From JAJDXW01 sp965214795 (lineage in GTDB: Bacteria; Pseudomonadota; Gammaproteobacteria; HK1), in the NCBI GenBank assembly GCA_965214795.1, contig OZ243976.1, forward strand, positions 496,001 through 560,000: DNA of 64,000 nucleotides, given 5' to 3'. This document shows, in pieces, positions 55,270 through 64,000 of the stretch. Every line of letters begins with the position of its first letter. Positions within the stretch are counted from its first letter, which is position 1. Made by a program: the position numbers and the translations under genes. The notes beneath the pieces were generated by a model. That model did not search any database and was not told where the DNA came from. It saw only the letters and a list, made by a program, of their open reading frames with translations.

Positions 55270-57018
55270 ATGCAACGGCGCGGTTCGCTCGCTCTGTACC
55301 GGCGCCTCCTCGGGCACGTTCGGCCCTACTGGCGGCCGTTCGCGCTCGCGGTGCTCGCGATGGTGCTCGCCGCCGGCGCCCAGCCCGCCATCCCGATGAT
55401 CCTGAAGCCGGTGCTCGACGGGAGCTTCGTCGAGCGGGACCCTTCTGTCGTGGCCGGCCTCACCGTGATGCTCGTTCTTGCCTTCGTGGTGTGGGGCCTG
55501 GCCAACTGGGCCCGCACGGTCGCGTTCTCGATCGTGTCGCAGCGGGTGCTGCTCGACCTTCGCTTGCTCATGTTCGACAAGTTGATGGCCCTCCCGATCG
55601 GGCGACCGGACCGGCCCTCCGCGCCGCGGCTGATGTCGAAGTTCACCTTCGACGCGGACCGTATCGCGCAGATGTCGGATCGTTCGCTGGCCATACTGGT
55701 GACCGACGTGCTGGCGGTAGCCGGGCTGCTTGCCTGGATGGCCTGGATCGACTGGCAGCTCACCCTCCTGATGCTCCTCGCCGGGCCGCTGGTGGCGCTG
55801 ACGGTGCGCTACTTCAACCGCCGTCTTCGCCGGATGAGCCGCCTCGTCCAGGACTCCATGGGCCAGGCCAACCACCTGCTGCGCGAAGCGCTCGACGGGG
55901 AGAAGGCGGTGCGCGTATTCGGCGGCCAGGAGTACGAGCGCCGGCGATTCGCGGGGGCCGCCAACGCGGTGCGGCTGCGCAACTTCAAGTTCGCCGTGGC
56001 CGGCGCCTGGCCCGGGGCCATCGTCCAGATCGTGGTTGCCGTTTCGATCGGGGTGATCATCACCGTCACCGCCTATCGGGCGGCGGCCGGTGCGGTCACC
56101 ATCGGCAGCTTCGTGAGCTTCATGGCGGCGGCCATGATGCTGCTGCGGCCGGTACGGCACCTTGCAACCCTCATCGCCCGCATACAGCAGGGGCTCGCCG
56201 CGGCGGAAAGCGTGTTCGGGCTGATCGACGAGGCCTCGGAACCGGACTCGGGGACGCGGGAGATCGCCCGGACGAAGGGGCGGCTCGAGCTCGACTCGGT
56301 GGTCTTCCGTTACCGGGACGGCCGGCCACCCGCTCTCCGGAACGTCTCGCTCGTCATCGAACCGGGCGAGACCCTCGCGCTGGTCGGGCCGTCGGGGGCG
56401 GGGAAGTCGACCCTGGCCAATCTCCTGCCCCGGTTCTTCGACCCCCTCGCGGGGACGGTCCGGCTCGACGGGATCGACCTCCGGGAGCTCACCCTCGCGT
56501 CGCTCCGCCGCCAGATCGCCGTCGTGAGCCAGGAGATCGTGCTGTTCAACGACACCGTTGCGGCGAACATCGCGTACGGCGCGCTCGCGCCGGCCTCTCG
56601 CGAGTCGATCCGGCGAGCGGCGGAGGCGGCCTTCGTCACCGACTTCCTCGAAGACCTCCCCGACGGGCTGGAGTCGGTGGTGGGAGAAAACGGCCTGGAC
56701 CTCTCCGGCGGTCAGCGCCAACGCCTCGCCCTCGCCCGGGCGTTCCTGAAAGACGCTCCCATTCTCATCCTCGACGAAGCGACCTCCGCCCTCGACCCGC
56801 CCTCCGAGCAGCGGATCCGCGCCGCCCTGTCCCGCCTGCGCAAGGGACGCACCACCCTCGTCATTGCCCACCGGCCTTCCACCGTCGAGATGGCCGACCG
56901 GGTCGCGGTGATGAACGAGGGCCGGGTCGCCGCGGTGGGGACCCACTCGGAGCTGCTCGGCACAAGCCCGCTGTATCGACGCCTCCGGCAGTCGCACTCT
57001 CGCGATCAGGCCGCATGA
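55270..57018 (+). CDS. msbA: Lipid A export permease/ATP-binding protein MsbA
   Basis: The 582-residue ABC exporter half-transporter has six transmembrane segments in residues 1-320, Walker A LVGPSGAGKSTLANLLPRFF near 372, signature LSGGQRQRLALARAFL, and Walker B ILILDEATSAL. MsbA flips lipid A-core to the periplasmic face, which fits the downstream glycan genes. The next gene overlaps its stop by 4 nt. Confidence 0.92.
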   Translation: MQRRGSLALYRRLLGHVRPYWRPFALAVLAMVLAAGAQPAIPMILKPVLDGSFVERDPSVVAGLTVMLVLAFVVWGLANWARTVAFSIVSQRVLLDLRLLMFDKLMALPIGRPDRPSAPRLMSKFTFDADRIAQMSDRSLAILVTDVLAVAGLLAWMAWIDWQLTLLMLLAGPLVALTVRYFNRRLRRMSRLVQDSMGQANHLLREALDGEKAVRVFGGQEYERRRFAGAANAVRLRNFKFAVAGAWPGAIVQIVVAVSIGVIITVTAYRAAAGAVTIGSFVSFMAAAMMLLRPVRHLATLIARIQQGLAAAESVFGLIDEASEPDSGTREIARTKGRLELDSVVFRYRDGRPPALRNVSLVIEPGETLALVGPSGAGKSTLANLLPRFFDPLAGTVRLDGIDLRELTLASLRRQIAVVSQEIVLFNDTVAANIAYGALAPASRESIRRAAEAAFVTDFLEDLPDGLESVVGENGLDLSGGQRQRLALARAFLKDAPILILDEATSALDPPSEQRIRAALSRLRKGRTTLVIAHRPSTVEMADRVAVMNEGRVAAVGTHSELLGTSPLYRRLRQSHSRDQAA

Positions 57019-58148
57019 GGCTCTGCTATCTTCATCTGACACGGTATCCGACGCGGCTCGCAAACCCCGTCCAGGTCATGAACATGTGCGCGGCCATGGC
57101 CGAGCTCGGACATGACTTGACACTCGTCATCCGGGCATCCGAGGGCGCTGCGCCCGGCTTCGAAAGGTCGCTGTACAATCAGTATGGAATTTCCGAATCG
57201 TTCGCACTTCGATCCATCAGACACCATCCTTTACTCATCAGAGGATATCTTCAGCATCGTGAACTCGGGGGTTTGCTGCGCGAACTCCAGCCGGACCTGA
57301 TCTACTCCCGCACCACCCGGTTCTCCTCCCTCTGGACCACGGCGGGAACTCCGTACGTGTACGAAACGCATGCCATGCCGAGCCACAATCCCCGCCTGGG
57401 TCGGACGAAAAGAACGCTGTTGTCCCGGAATTTCCGGCGTCTGGTGGTGATCACGCGCGCCCTCGCCGCAGACTTTCAGTCGGTTTTTCCGGAGCTTCCT
57501 TCCGATTCCATCGTGGTGGCGCCCGATGCCGCCCGCCCGAGAGACTCCGAACCGAGGAGGGAAACCGGCGAGTTCCGTGCCGGGTATGTCGGCCACCTCT
57601 ATCCCGGGAAAGGAATGGAGACCATCGCAGCGCTTGCCCCCCGGCTTTCCGACGTTCGATTCGACATCGTGGGCGGAACCCCGGGAGACATCGCGGCCTG
57701 GCGCCAACGCACCGCGGGCATCAGGAACATTCGGTTCGCAGGGTATGTGCCGCATCGCGACGTTTGCCGCCATATCGCCGACTTCGACCTGGCGCTGGCT
57801 CCCTTTGGCCGCCGCGTCGAAACGCGGGAACGGGAAATCTCCCGCTGGTTCTCGCCACTGAAGATCTTCGAGTACATGGCGCAGGGACGGACGGTCGTGG
57901 CCGCCGATCTCCCGGTGCTGCACGAAGTGCTGGAGCATGGGCGCAACGCCTGGCTGGTGCCGCCCGAAGATATCGAGGCGTGGGTCGAAGCGATCCGAAG
58001 ACTTCGGGAGGACTCGGAGTTGCGCACCCGATTGGGGCGTGCAGCTTTCAAGGATTTCAAGCAGCGTTATACCTGGACCGCACGAGCCAGAAGAGTTCTG
58101 GAGAACCTGCCCGACGAGACGCCTCGATCCGGCACCACCCGACTGTGA
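57015..58148 (+). CDS. GT4-type glycosyltransferase
   Basis: The 377-residue protein begins MRLCYLHLTRYPTRLANPVQ and has two Rossmann domains. The C-terminal part shows GYVGHLYPGKGMETI and FSPLKIFEYMAQGRTVVAAD, with the conserved Glu of the E-x7-E family motif in KIFEYMA and PVLHEVLEHG. It transfers a sugar from a nucleotide donor, probably to LPS core or O-antigen, given the coupling to msbA (ATGA overlap). Donor and acceptor are unknown. Confidence 0.9.
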   Translation: MRLCYLHLTRYPTRLANPVQVMNMCAAMAELGHDLTLVIRASEGAAPGFERSLYNQYGISESFALRSIRHHPLLIRGYLQHRELGGLLRELQPDLIYSRTTRFSSLWTTAGTPYVYETHAMPSHNPRLGRTKRTLLSRNFRRLVVITRALAADFQSVFPELPSDSIVVAPDAARPRDSEPRRETGEFRAGYVGHLYPGKGMETIAALAPRLSDVRFDIVGGTPGDIAAWRQRTAGIRNIRFAGYVPHRDVCRHIADFDLALAPFGRRVETREREISRWFSPLKIFEYMAQGRTVVAADLPVLHEVLEHGRNAWLVPPEDIEAWVEAIRRLREDSELRTRLGRAAFKDFKQRYTWTARARRVLENLPDETPRSGTTRL

Positions 58149-58565
58149 CACGACCGCTCAGTGTCTCGACACCGATGTCCATTCCGTTCCGAGCCTCGAC
58201 CCCGATTCGTCCCCCACCGCGTGCCCCCGGGCTCGATTTCGTCTCTCTTCGACGCGACCTCCCGAGGTGAACACCGTCCCCCGACACGGTATTCCGGACT
58301 CGGGCTGATGGGCAGGGCCGATCTGTTCCCGGAGGTCCCTGATGGCCACCGGACAGCGTAGCTCCTTGATGCAGAATCTCTTTCTCCGGTTGACGACGAG
58401 TTTGGGCGAAGAGCTCTACGATCGGCATAACTCATTGAATTTATTGAACACGATCGAGATGATAGATTCAGCCCCGGGAACGAATTGCCCTGCACCCGCA
58501 CCTGTGGGCGCGGCATCCCGCGCTTCAGTGCGATATCCTGACCATTACGACTCAAGAACTGGCGG
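58149..58565. other. 417-bp gap holding a family C element
   Basis: The only recognised feature is the MITE-like repeat at 58316-58473. No gene is seen on either strand; the minus-strand frame at 58067-58864 is an artefact of the repeat. Confidence 0.6.
58316..58473 (+). repeat. Family C MITE-like repeat, copy 1 (158 bp)
   Basis: This matches 62718-62874 along its length, including GGACAGCGTAGCTCCTTGATG and GGTTGACGACGA. Ends are GGCCGATCTGTTC and GATTCAGCC, an imperfect inverted repeat. It lies 93 bp before the Wzy/WaaL-like gene. Confidence 0.88.
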
Positions 58566-59933
58566 ATGATGCTCATGTTCTCCCGGCTGGCGGTGATCGT
58601 TCTCGAACCCGATGCGCGGGTCGCGACCGGCCTGCTGCTCACGATCATCGCGCTACTGCCGGCCGAGCCGCTCTTCAACGTGCCGTTGATCGCCCTCGCC
58701 GCGCTCGGCGGAGTGCGCTTGATAGCCGGCCGTGCGCGGCTCGGCTCGTTGGAGAGCCGGTTTCTGGTTGTTGCGTTCCTGTGCATGTGGCTGTCCATGC
58801 TCGCGTCGTTGCCGGACGCGGTGAATCCGGTGGAGTCGATCCGCAAGACCGCAAGCTTCTGCATCTACTTCCTCGCCGGCGTCTACGTGGTAGGGGCATA
58901 CACCCGCTTGCGGGAACTCGACTGGGTCATGATCGGGGTGGCCGCCATTCTGGTCTTCTGGTGTCTCGATGCGCTCTGGCAATTCGTGGTCGGGACCGAC
59001 TGGTTTGGTAACCCCTATGACGAAGGCAGGTTGCCCGGCCCTTTCCATCACGACGGGAGGATCGGAAGCGTGCTTGCGGGCTTTTCGCCTCTCTTCTTCG
59101 AATCGGTTCGGCGCGCGAAGCGCCGCTGGCCGTGGAGTCCGGTGCTCGTCGTTCCGTTCCTGATGGTGATCGTGTTGTCCGGGACCCGCACCGCATGGGG
59201 TGCGTTGGCGGTGGCGACCATCGGCTATCTTCTGTTCCTGTTCCGTTGGTCGGAGCGGCCATCGTCGGGGCGGCCAGGATGGAACCTGGGGGGTATCGCC
59301 GCCGTTCTCGCCTCGATGACTCTCGCGGGGGCGCTCACCGCCTACGCCTGGCCCGGCGGGGTGGAACGGGCATGGAAGGCGGTAGAGCCGCGCGTCGAGT
59401 CCCTGACCGGACTGTGGAGCGGCGATCGGGAGAAGTTCGAATACGCGATCTCTTTCCGTCTTTCGATATGGGAGACGGCCGTGAACATGTGGTCGGCCAA
59501 CTGGCTGAACGGCGTTGGGCCGAAGGGCTTCCGTCAGGTCTACCGGGACTACAACCCGGAGCGTGATTACTACCATGAGCATCTTGAAAGAGAGGGCAGT
59601 TCCGAGAAAATCGCCCGGTCGCCTCGCGCTCCTCATCTGCCACTGCTCGAGATCGCAACCGAGACCGGTGTTGTCGGCTTGTTGGGGTACTTGATTCTGG
59701 CAACGTATTTTCTTGCGAAAATCCGCCGTCTCGAACGTGAGGCTTTCAATTCCGCATTCCCGTATGCACTCACGCTGATTGTGGCCCTGTTCCCGTTGAA
59801 CGGACATATGGAGTTCTACAGCCTTTTCTACGCCACGCAGATCTGGTGGATAGTGATCGTCAATGCGGGTGCATTTGCGGCCGCCTCTCGAAAAGGAACC
59901 GGGAGCAACACCGGAAAAATGACGGATGCGTGA
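58566..59933 (+). CDS. O-antigen ligase/polymerase family membrane protein
   Basis: The 455-residue protein has about 10-12 membrane segments, with a long periplasmic loop (residues 230-360). The loop contains WLNGVGPKGFRQVYRDYNPE and a downstream HLPLLEIATETGVVGLLGYL, the conserved HNxxLxxxxExGxxG-like ending of the Wzy_C domain. Members either polymerise O-units or ligate them to lipid A-core. It lies in a cluster with msbA and glycosyltransferases. The WaaL versus Wzy choice cannot be made from sequence alone. Confidence 0.85.
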   Translation: MMLMFSRLAVIVLEPDARVATGLLLTIIALLPAEPLFNVPLIALAALGGVRLIAGRARLGSLESRFLVVAFLCMWLSMLASLPDAVNPVESIRKTASFCIYFLAGVYVVGAYTRLRELDWVMIGVAAILVFWCLDALWQFVVGTDWFGNPYDEGRLPGPFHHDGRIGSVLAGFSPLFFESVRRAKRRWPWSPVLVVPFLMVIVLSGTRTAWGALAVATIGYLLFLFRWSERPSSGRPGWNLGGIAAVLASMTLAGALTAYAWPGGVERAWKAVEPRVESLTGLWSGDREKFEYAISFRLSIWETAVNMWSANWLNGVGPKGFRQVYRDYNPERDYYHEHLEREGSSEKIARSPRAPHLPLLEIATETGVVGLLGYLILATYFLAKIRRLEREAFNSAFPYALTLIVALFPLNGHMEFYSLFYATQIWWIVIVNAGAFAAASRKGTGSNTGKMTDA

Positions 59934-59936
59934 TTC

Positions 59937-61208
59937 ATGAAGCGCATTCGGAGGCTCGGCGGACATCGCATCGCCGTCCTTACCCCGAGCCTGGCCGGAC
60001 AGGGAGCCGAACGGAAGGCGCTATACATCGCGGCCGGCCTGCTGGAGCGAGGGCATCAGGTCGACCTTCTGCTCCAGCGCCTGGTTTGCCACTACCCCGA
60101 GGAGGTCCCGGATCGGATTCGCCTTTTTTTCTCATCCGGCCGCACCGATACCCGAACACAGAGGAATCTCGGGCGAATCACCGCCATTCCCCGGCCTCTC
60201 GTGCCAGACCCTCTCCCCTGGCGGATTCGCCATCCGCGCGTCGCACTGGCGACCAGGTTGCGCCGGAAGCAGCTACCGCTCCTCGCGAGCACGAGGCTGC
60301 CTCGGTGGGCGGCGGGTATCGCGGCATATCTGGACAGAGAGCGGCCCGACGCACTCCTTGCCTTGAACGTTCTCGCGGCCACGGCGGCGGCGATGGCCTT
60401 GCGGCTTGGGGACCATCGTGTACGAACCGTGGCCACGCTGCACGAGACCCTGAAGCATGGCCGGCTGCTTCGCCGTGCACGCCTCGCGTATCCTCGCGCG
60501 GACACCGTCGTGGGAGTTTCCCATGGTGTGTCGACCGAGTTCGCAAAAATTCCGAATCTCAAACGCAACCCTCCCCGGGTCATCTACAATCCCGTGGTCT
60601 CGGCATATCTCGAACGGAAATCCCGTGAGCCCGCCAGTCATTCATGGATTGGCAGACCGGAGCATCCGGTCGTTCTGGCCGTTGGCAAGTTGAACGAAAA
60701 CAAGAATTTTTCCGTTCTGCTCACCGCCTTTGCCCGGCTGCTGGCGCAACGTCCGGCACGGCTGATCGTGCTTGGAGAGGGGCGTCTGCGGCCAAGGCTT
60801 CTGTCGTTGGCGCAAAGGCTCGGGATCGCCGAACACGTCGACTTTCCCGGTTTCGTGGAGAATCCTTATGCGTTCCTCGCGAAGGCCGATCTGTTCGTCC
60901 TTTCGTCCCGACACGAGGCTCTTCCGACCGTTCTGATCGAGGCAATGGCCTGCGGCTGTCCGGTAGTCAGCACCGACTGCTCGTTCGGACCGCGCGAGAT
61001 CCTGGAAGGAGGAAAGCTGGGTGCCCTGGTGCCCGTAGGAGACTCGGAGGCGCTCGCGACCGCGATGGACCGCGCCCTGGATACTCCCCCTCGACGCGGC
61101 GCGCTCCGGGAGAGAGCGTCCTTCTTCAGCATCGAACGAGCCGTGGATCAGTACGAGGAGCTTCTCCTGGGAGAAGACGGTGACGCGGCACCGGAGGCCT
61201 TCCGATAG
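59937..61208 (+). CDS. GT4-type glycosyltransferase
   Basis: The 423-residue protein has the N-terminal signature RIAVLTPSLAGQGAERKALY and the C-terminal VLAVGKLNENKNFSVLLTAF, DFPGFVENPYAFLAKADLFV, and SSRHEALPTVLIEAMACGCPVV with the donor-phosphate Glu residues. It starts 3 nt after the ligase/polymerase gene, so they are one operon. The sugar is unknown. Confidence 0.93.
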   Translation: MKRIRRLGGHRIAVLTPSLAGQGAERKALYIAAGLLERGHQVDLLLQRLVCHYPEEVPDRIRLFFSSGRTDTRTQRNLGRITAIPRPLVPDPLPWRIRHPRVALATRLRRKQLPLLASTRLPRWAAGIAAYLDRERPDALLALNVLAATAAAMALRLGDHRVRTVATLHETLKHGRLLRRARLAYPRADTVVGVSHGVSTEFAKIPNLKRNPPRVIYNPVVSAYLERKSREPASHSWIGRPEHPVVLAVGKLNENKNFSVLLTAFARLLAQRPARLIVLGEGRLRPRLLSLAQRLGIAEHVDFPGFVENPYAFLAKADLFVLSSRHEALPTVLIEAMACGCPVVSTDCSFGPREILEGGKLGALVPVGDSEALATAMDRALDTPPRRGALRERASFFSIERAVDQYEELLLGEDGDAAPEAFR

Positions 61209-61549
61209 GGCCCGGCTTCGCGCCTTCGGCTTCGTTCGTTCCGATTGCGCGCGATCCTCATCCGGCTCGCCCCCCGGGTGAGACGGGTGAGACGGGTGGG
61301 ACGGGTGAGATTGGGGTCGGAACGGGATTCCGCGGGTACCGGTGAGCAGGCCGGATGCGGATGAGGATGAGGATTGCGCCCCCTCCGACATGACCTGCCG
61401 AACCGGCCCGGTTCACCCGTCGCCGGACAAAGAACGAGCCCTGAGGGCCACCGCGCATCGGTTGTCCGGAACGTGCCGGCGCCATAGACTGGGACCCGAC
61501 GATGGTCCGGTTCAGCCCGGGACACGGAGACAGGGAGAGGAGGTCCGAA
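61209..61549. other. 341-bp gap with short repeats
   Basis: It contains about four imperfect copies of a 10-mer related to GACGGGTGAG at 61276-61318, and a partial family E repeat at 61387-61443. No gene is seen. Confidence 0.6.
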
Positions 61550-62587
61550 ATGCGGCTCGACACACGCACCGAGAGGAGAGAGCGTCGGGCGCGCCCGCAC
61601 CCGCAGCCGTCACGGGCGACGCCGGAGTTTCCCGGTTGCCGGGCGGTGACCCTCAAACGCGAAGACCTCGACACCCACGACGGGCGGTTCGAGTTCTGGG
61701 ACGGCGACACCGAGACCGCGTGGATGGTGCGCGAACCCACCACCGACACCCACGAGCTCCCCTCGCAACGCCTTGCGCGCTTGAGCGAGCTGATCGCTCA
61801 GACCCGCGGCTCCCCCATCGAGTGTTTCGGCGCGATGGACTTGGTGCTGCGGGGCGAGAGGGGTGAACGGCGGCGGATCCTCCAGGCCGACCAGTGCGTG
61901 TATCTCTACCCCGGACGGTCCCGGCTGCCCGAAGGGGCGGGCATGGTGGTGGGCGAGCACGACTTCCCGGACGTGGTGGTGGAGGTGGACCACACCACGG
62001 ACGTTCGGCGGGGGAAGTTGCGGCTCTACGAGGAATGGGGTTTCCCGGAGTTGTGGGTGGAGGTGCCCGACCGTTACCCGCCGAGCCGTCGTCCGCCGGG
62101 GCGACGGCCTGGGCTCGTGATCCAGGTGCTGGACAGCGGGGCATATCGCACCGTGGCGGAGAGCGGGGCGTTTCCGGGCTGGACGGCGGGAGAGATCCAC
62201 ACCGCGATGAACGAGCCGGAGCTCTCGGAGGCCACCGGCCAGGTTCTTGACCGGGTGGGGCGGACGCTGGGCGCACGGGAGGGCACCGGCCCCGACGACA
62301 CGCCCTGGCTTCGCGGACATCGCAGAGAGGGCCATGCCAGAGGGCACGTCGAAGGGTATGCGAAAGGACATACCGAAGGGTACGCCGAGGGGCAAGCCGA
62401 GGGACGTGCGGAACTCATGGCCGCGGCCATGCGGAAGATTTCGGCCTCACGGGGGATCTCCGGAATCGAGCTCCCGCTCGATGCTCGGGAGTTGGCGGGC
62501 GTGAGCGACGAAGAAGTCCTGGACGCCCTGATCCGGTGCGCGGACGCGTCGGATTTTCGGGCCCGGCTTCGAAGCCTGCAGCGCTGA
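61550..62587 (+). CDS. Uma2-family (DUF820) PD-(D/E)XK nuclease-like protein
   Basis: The 345-residue protein starts at ATG 61550 after GAGAGGAGGT. Residues 120-180 carry the Uma2 block: PDVVVEVDHTTDVRRGK, with Glu of VVVEVD, and YEEWGFPELWVEVPD. The C-terminal third has Gly/Glu-rich short repeats (EGHARGHVEGYAKGHTEGYA) and a helical end. Uma2 proteins have a restriction-like fold but no proven role; they are often numerous in genomes with many mobile elements. It sits among glycan genes without coupling. Confidence 0.85.
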   Translation: MRLDTRTERRERRARPHPQPSRATPEFPGCRAVTLKREDLDTHDGRFEFWDGDTETAWMVREPTTDTHELPSQRLARLSELIAQTRGSPIECFGAMDLVLRGERGERRRILQADQCVYLYPGRSRLPEGAGMVVGEHDFPDVVVEVDHTTDVRRGKLRLYEEWGFPELWVEVPDRYPPSRRPPGRRPGLVIQVLDSGAYRTVAESGAFPGWTAGEIHTAMNEPELSEATGQVLDRVGRTLGAREGTGPDDTPWLRGHRREGHARGHVEGYAKGHTEGYAEGQAEGRAELMAAAMRKISASRGISGIELPLDARELAGVSDEEVLDALIRCADASDFRARLRSLQR

Positions 62588-62717
62588 ATCCGGCGCACCG
62601 GCACCGGCCCGCCCGCGGCTCGATCCCGAAGCGCTCGCGGCGACGCCCGAGGTGAAGAATCACTTGGGGCGTTTCCCTGTCATCGAAGGCAGGTTGCCGG
62701 ATGGCACGCCGAACCAG

Positions 62718-62874
62718 GGCTGATCTGTTCTCGAATATCCTTGATGGCCGCCGGACAGCGTAGCTCCTTGATGCGGAATCTCTTTCTTCGGTTGACGACG
62801 ATTTCGGGCGAAGAGAGCCGCGATCGATATAACCCCCTGAATTTATTGGACACGGTCGAGAAAATAAATCAGCC
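62718..62874 (+). repeat. Family C MITE-like repeat, copy 2 (157 bp)
   Basis: Ends are GGCTGATCTGTTCTCGA and TCGAGAAAATAAATCAGCC, an imperfect inverted repeat. See 58316-58473; half of the element recurs inverted at 14016-14101. It ends 33 bp before the next gene. Confidence 0.9.
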
Positions 62875-62907
62875 TTGCGCGCCGAACGGCGATGTCCGCA
62901 CAAGCGC

Positions 62908-63657
62908 ATGACGGTCAACATTCTTACCCTCAAGTGGGGAACCAAATACGGGCCGGAGTACGTGAACCGGCTCTATTCCGGTGTCCGGCGGCATCTCGAT
63001 CTCGACTTCCGCTTTCTGTGCTTTACCGACGATTCAGGCGGGATCTGCCCGGAGGTCGAAGTTCATCCGATTCCGGCCCTTGACGTCCCTGCCCCTTGGC
63101 AACGCACCCCCTGGCTCAAGCTCGCGCTCTTTCGAGACGGCTTGGCGGGGCTTGCCGGACAGAGCCTGTTCCTCGACCTCGACATCCTGATCACGGGGCG
63201 GCTGGACGATTTCTTTTCGTTCGCACCGGGCCGACCCTGCATCATCCACGACTGGGAGAAGACCCTGCAGCGGATCTTCCGCCGCCGAGGCGAGCCCGGA
63301 AACTCCTCGGTGTTCCGCTTCGAGTCCGGCCGCTCGGGCGCGATTCTCGCTCGTTTCCTCGCGGAACGGGACCGCGCGCTCTCGCAATACCGCACGGTGG
63401 TGGAGCAACGCTATCTGACCGAGGCCCTGGGCCCGGACCGGGTCTGGTGGCCGCCCGCATGGGTGGCGAGCTTCAAGCGCCACTGCATTCCGGCGTTTCC
63501 CCGCAACCTCCTGGTGCCCCCGCGCCTGCCATCGGAAGCCCGGATCGTCGTCTTCCATGGCCGCCCGAACCCGCACGAAGCTCTCGCGGGCTATCGGAGC
63601 GGGCGTCCGCACCGCATCTGCCGCCCGACGACCTGGATCGCCGAGCACTGGCGCTGA
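62908..63657 (+). CDS. Glycosyltransferase-like protein with DxD motif
   Basis: The 249-residue protein starts TVNILTLKWGTKYGPEYVNR and has RFLCFTDDSGGI, the metal-binding SLFLDLDILITGRLDDFF, and a late HGRPNPHEALAG. The layout resembles GT-A glycosyltransferases of the GT8-like/DUF6492 kind. It probably adds a residue to the same surface glycan. The family C element occupies its upstream region, so promoter effects are possible. Confidence 0.75.
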   Translation: MTVNILTLKWGTKYGPEYVNRLYSGVRRHLDLDFRFLCFTDDSGGICPEVEVHPIPALDVPAPWQRTPWLKLALFRDGLAGLAGQSLFLDLDILITGRLDDFFSFAPGRPCIIHDWEKTLQRIFRRRGEPGNSSVFRFESGRSGAILARFLAERDRALSQYRTVVEQRYLTEALGPDRVWWPPAWVASFKRHCIPAFPRNLLVPPRLPSEARIVVFHGRPNPHEALAGYRSGRPHRICRPTTWIAEHWR

Positions 63658-64000
63658 CGGGAAACGAATCGAGTACGAAGGGATGCAGAACAACGAGATT
63701 CCGGAGTGCATCGCGCCAGTCTGCTCCGCCGTGAATTTTTTTGGAAACAATATGTTACGGGAAAAATTACCCGCAAATCAATCGGAAGTCCGGGGTAATC
63801 ACCCCGGCAGGCCGGGTTGGCCGTCGTGTAATCCGGCAGGCCGCCGAGTGGCCGCGGATTTCTCGCGGTGTGCTTGTTCGTCAGGTCGGGGATATACCTG
63901 ATTGCGTACAATCCTCAGCCCGGTCGCGGACCCCACCGGCGACCGACTTCACAAGCCCGTCGGAGAACACGAAACGACCGGGCAGCCAGCCGAAAGGGTC
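63658..64000. other. Terminal gap with no recognised gene
   Basis: An A+T-rich part (63727-63785) is followed by GC-rich inverted repeats around GGGGTAATCACCCC at 63803-63816. A 17-bp run near 63981 (CGACCGGGCAGCCAGC) recurs at about 22424. No coding sequence is recognised. Confidence 0.45.

Noticed and set aside
58067..58864. Minus-strand frame similar to 62415-62945, suggesting a repeated protein family
   Set aside because: The similarity is confined to the family C DNA repeat; outside it the frames are unrelated.

Overview
The window is high-GC DNA (roughly two-thirds G+C by eye) from a gammaproteobacterium. The main evidence is gene order. On the minus strand, 51482 down to 40082 holds dsbD, tlpA-like, aroQ, accB, accC, prmA, a DUF3426 gene, fis, purH and purD. 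Apart from the tlpA-like gene, this is the order known from Pseudomonas and relatives, except that dusB, normally next to fis, is absent. fxsA-groES-groEL follows on the plus strand, and groESL has a clear CIRCE operator. Genus cannot be named from this.

Layout. (1) 1-14.3 kb is a defence or conflict island. It holds the tail of a probable E1/ThiF protein with a JAB protease, a ComEC-like metallo-beta-lactamase (MBL), a patatin phospholipase and a second MBL. A third, 3'-truncated MBL lies beyond IS66 and IS630 remnants. An XRE-ImmA/IrrE + PIN pair follows, then a hydratase and a ferredoxin. Last is a tightly overlapped three-gene operon: RecQ helicase fused to a phosphoribosyltransferase, a DprA-like protein, and a GIY-YIG protein. 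This operon is my best candidate for an undescribed system, because its PRTase + DprA logic recalls ShosTA. (2) 14.3-27.5 kb is metabolic: dehydrogenase E1 alpha/beta, a DUF35 OB-fold protein with a cysteine-less thiolase-fold enzyme, an MFS transporter, tyrS, a VapBC pair with a frameshifted toxin, xylB, and leuCD. (3) 27.6-37.1 kb is a second island: a Hachiman-like nuclease-helicase operon with an extra small ORF, an intact HigBA-type pair, and a PIN protein with a small partner. Decayed pieces of GmrSD-type HNH, IS1380, IS3 and ExeA-type ATPase genes lie among them. (4) 37.4-40 kb encodes an SDR and an oxalyl-CoA-decarboxylase-like enzyme. (5) 40-54.8 kb is the conserved core block. (6) 54.8-63.7 kb is an envelope-glycan cluster (zinc-finger protein, msbA, three glycosyltransferases, a Wzy/WaaL-like ligase) interrupted by a Uma2-family gene.

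Intergenic spaces are crowded with short dispersed repeats. I recognise at least five families by comparing the window with itself; four have terminal inverted repeats and look like non-autonomous transposons (MITEs). One has 8-9 bp target duplications in both copies, and one of those duplications includes the purH stop codon. No matching transposase is in the window. I saw no rRNA, tRNA or CRISPR array.
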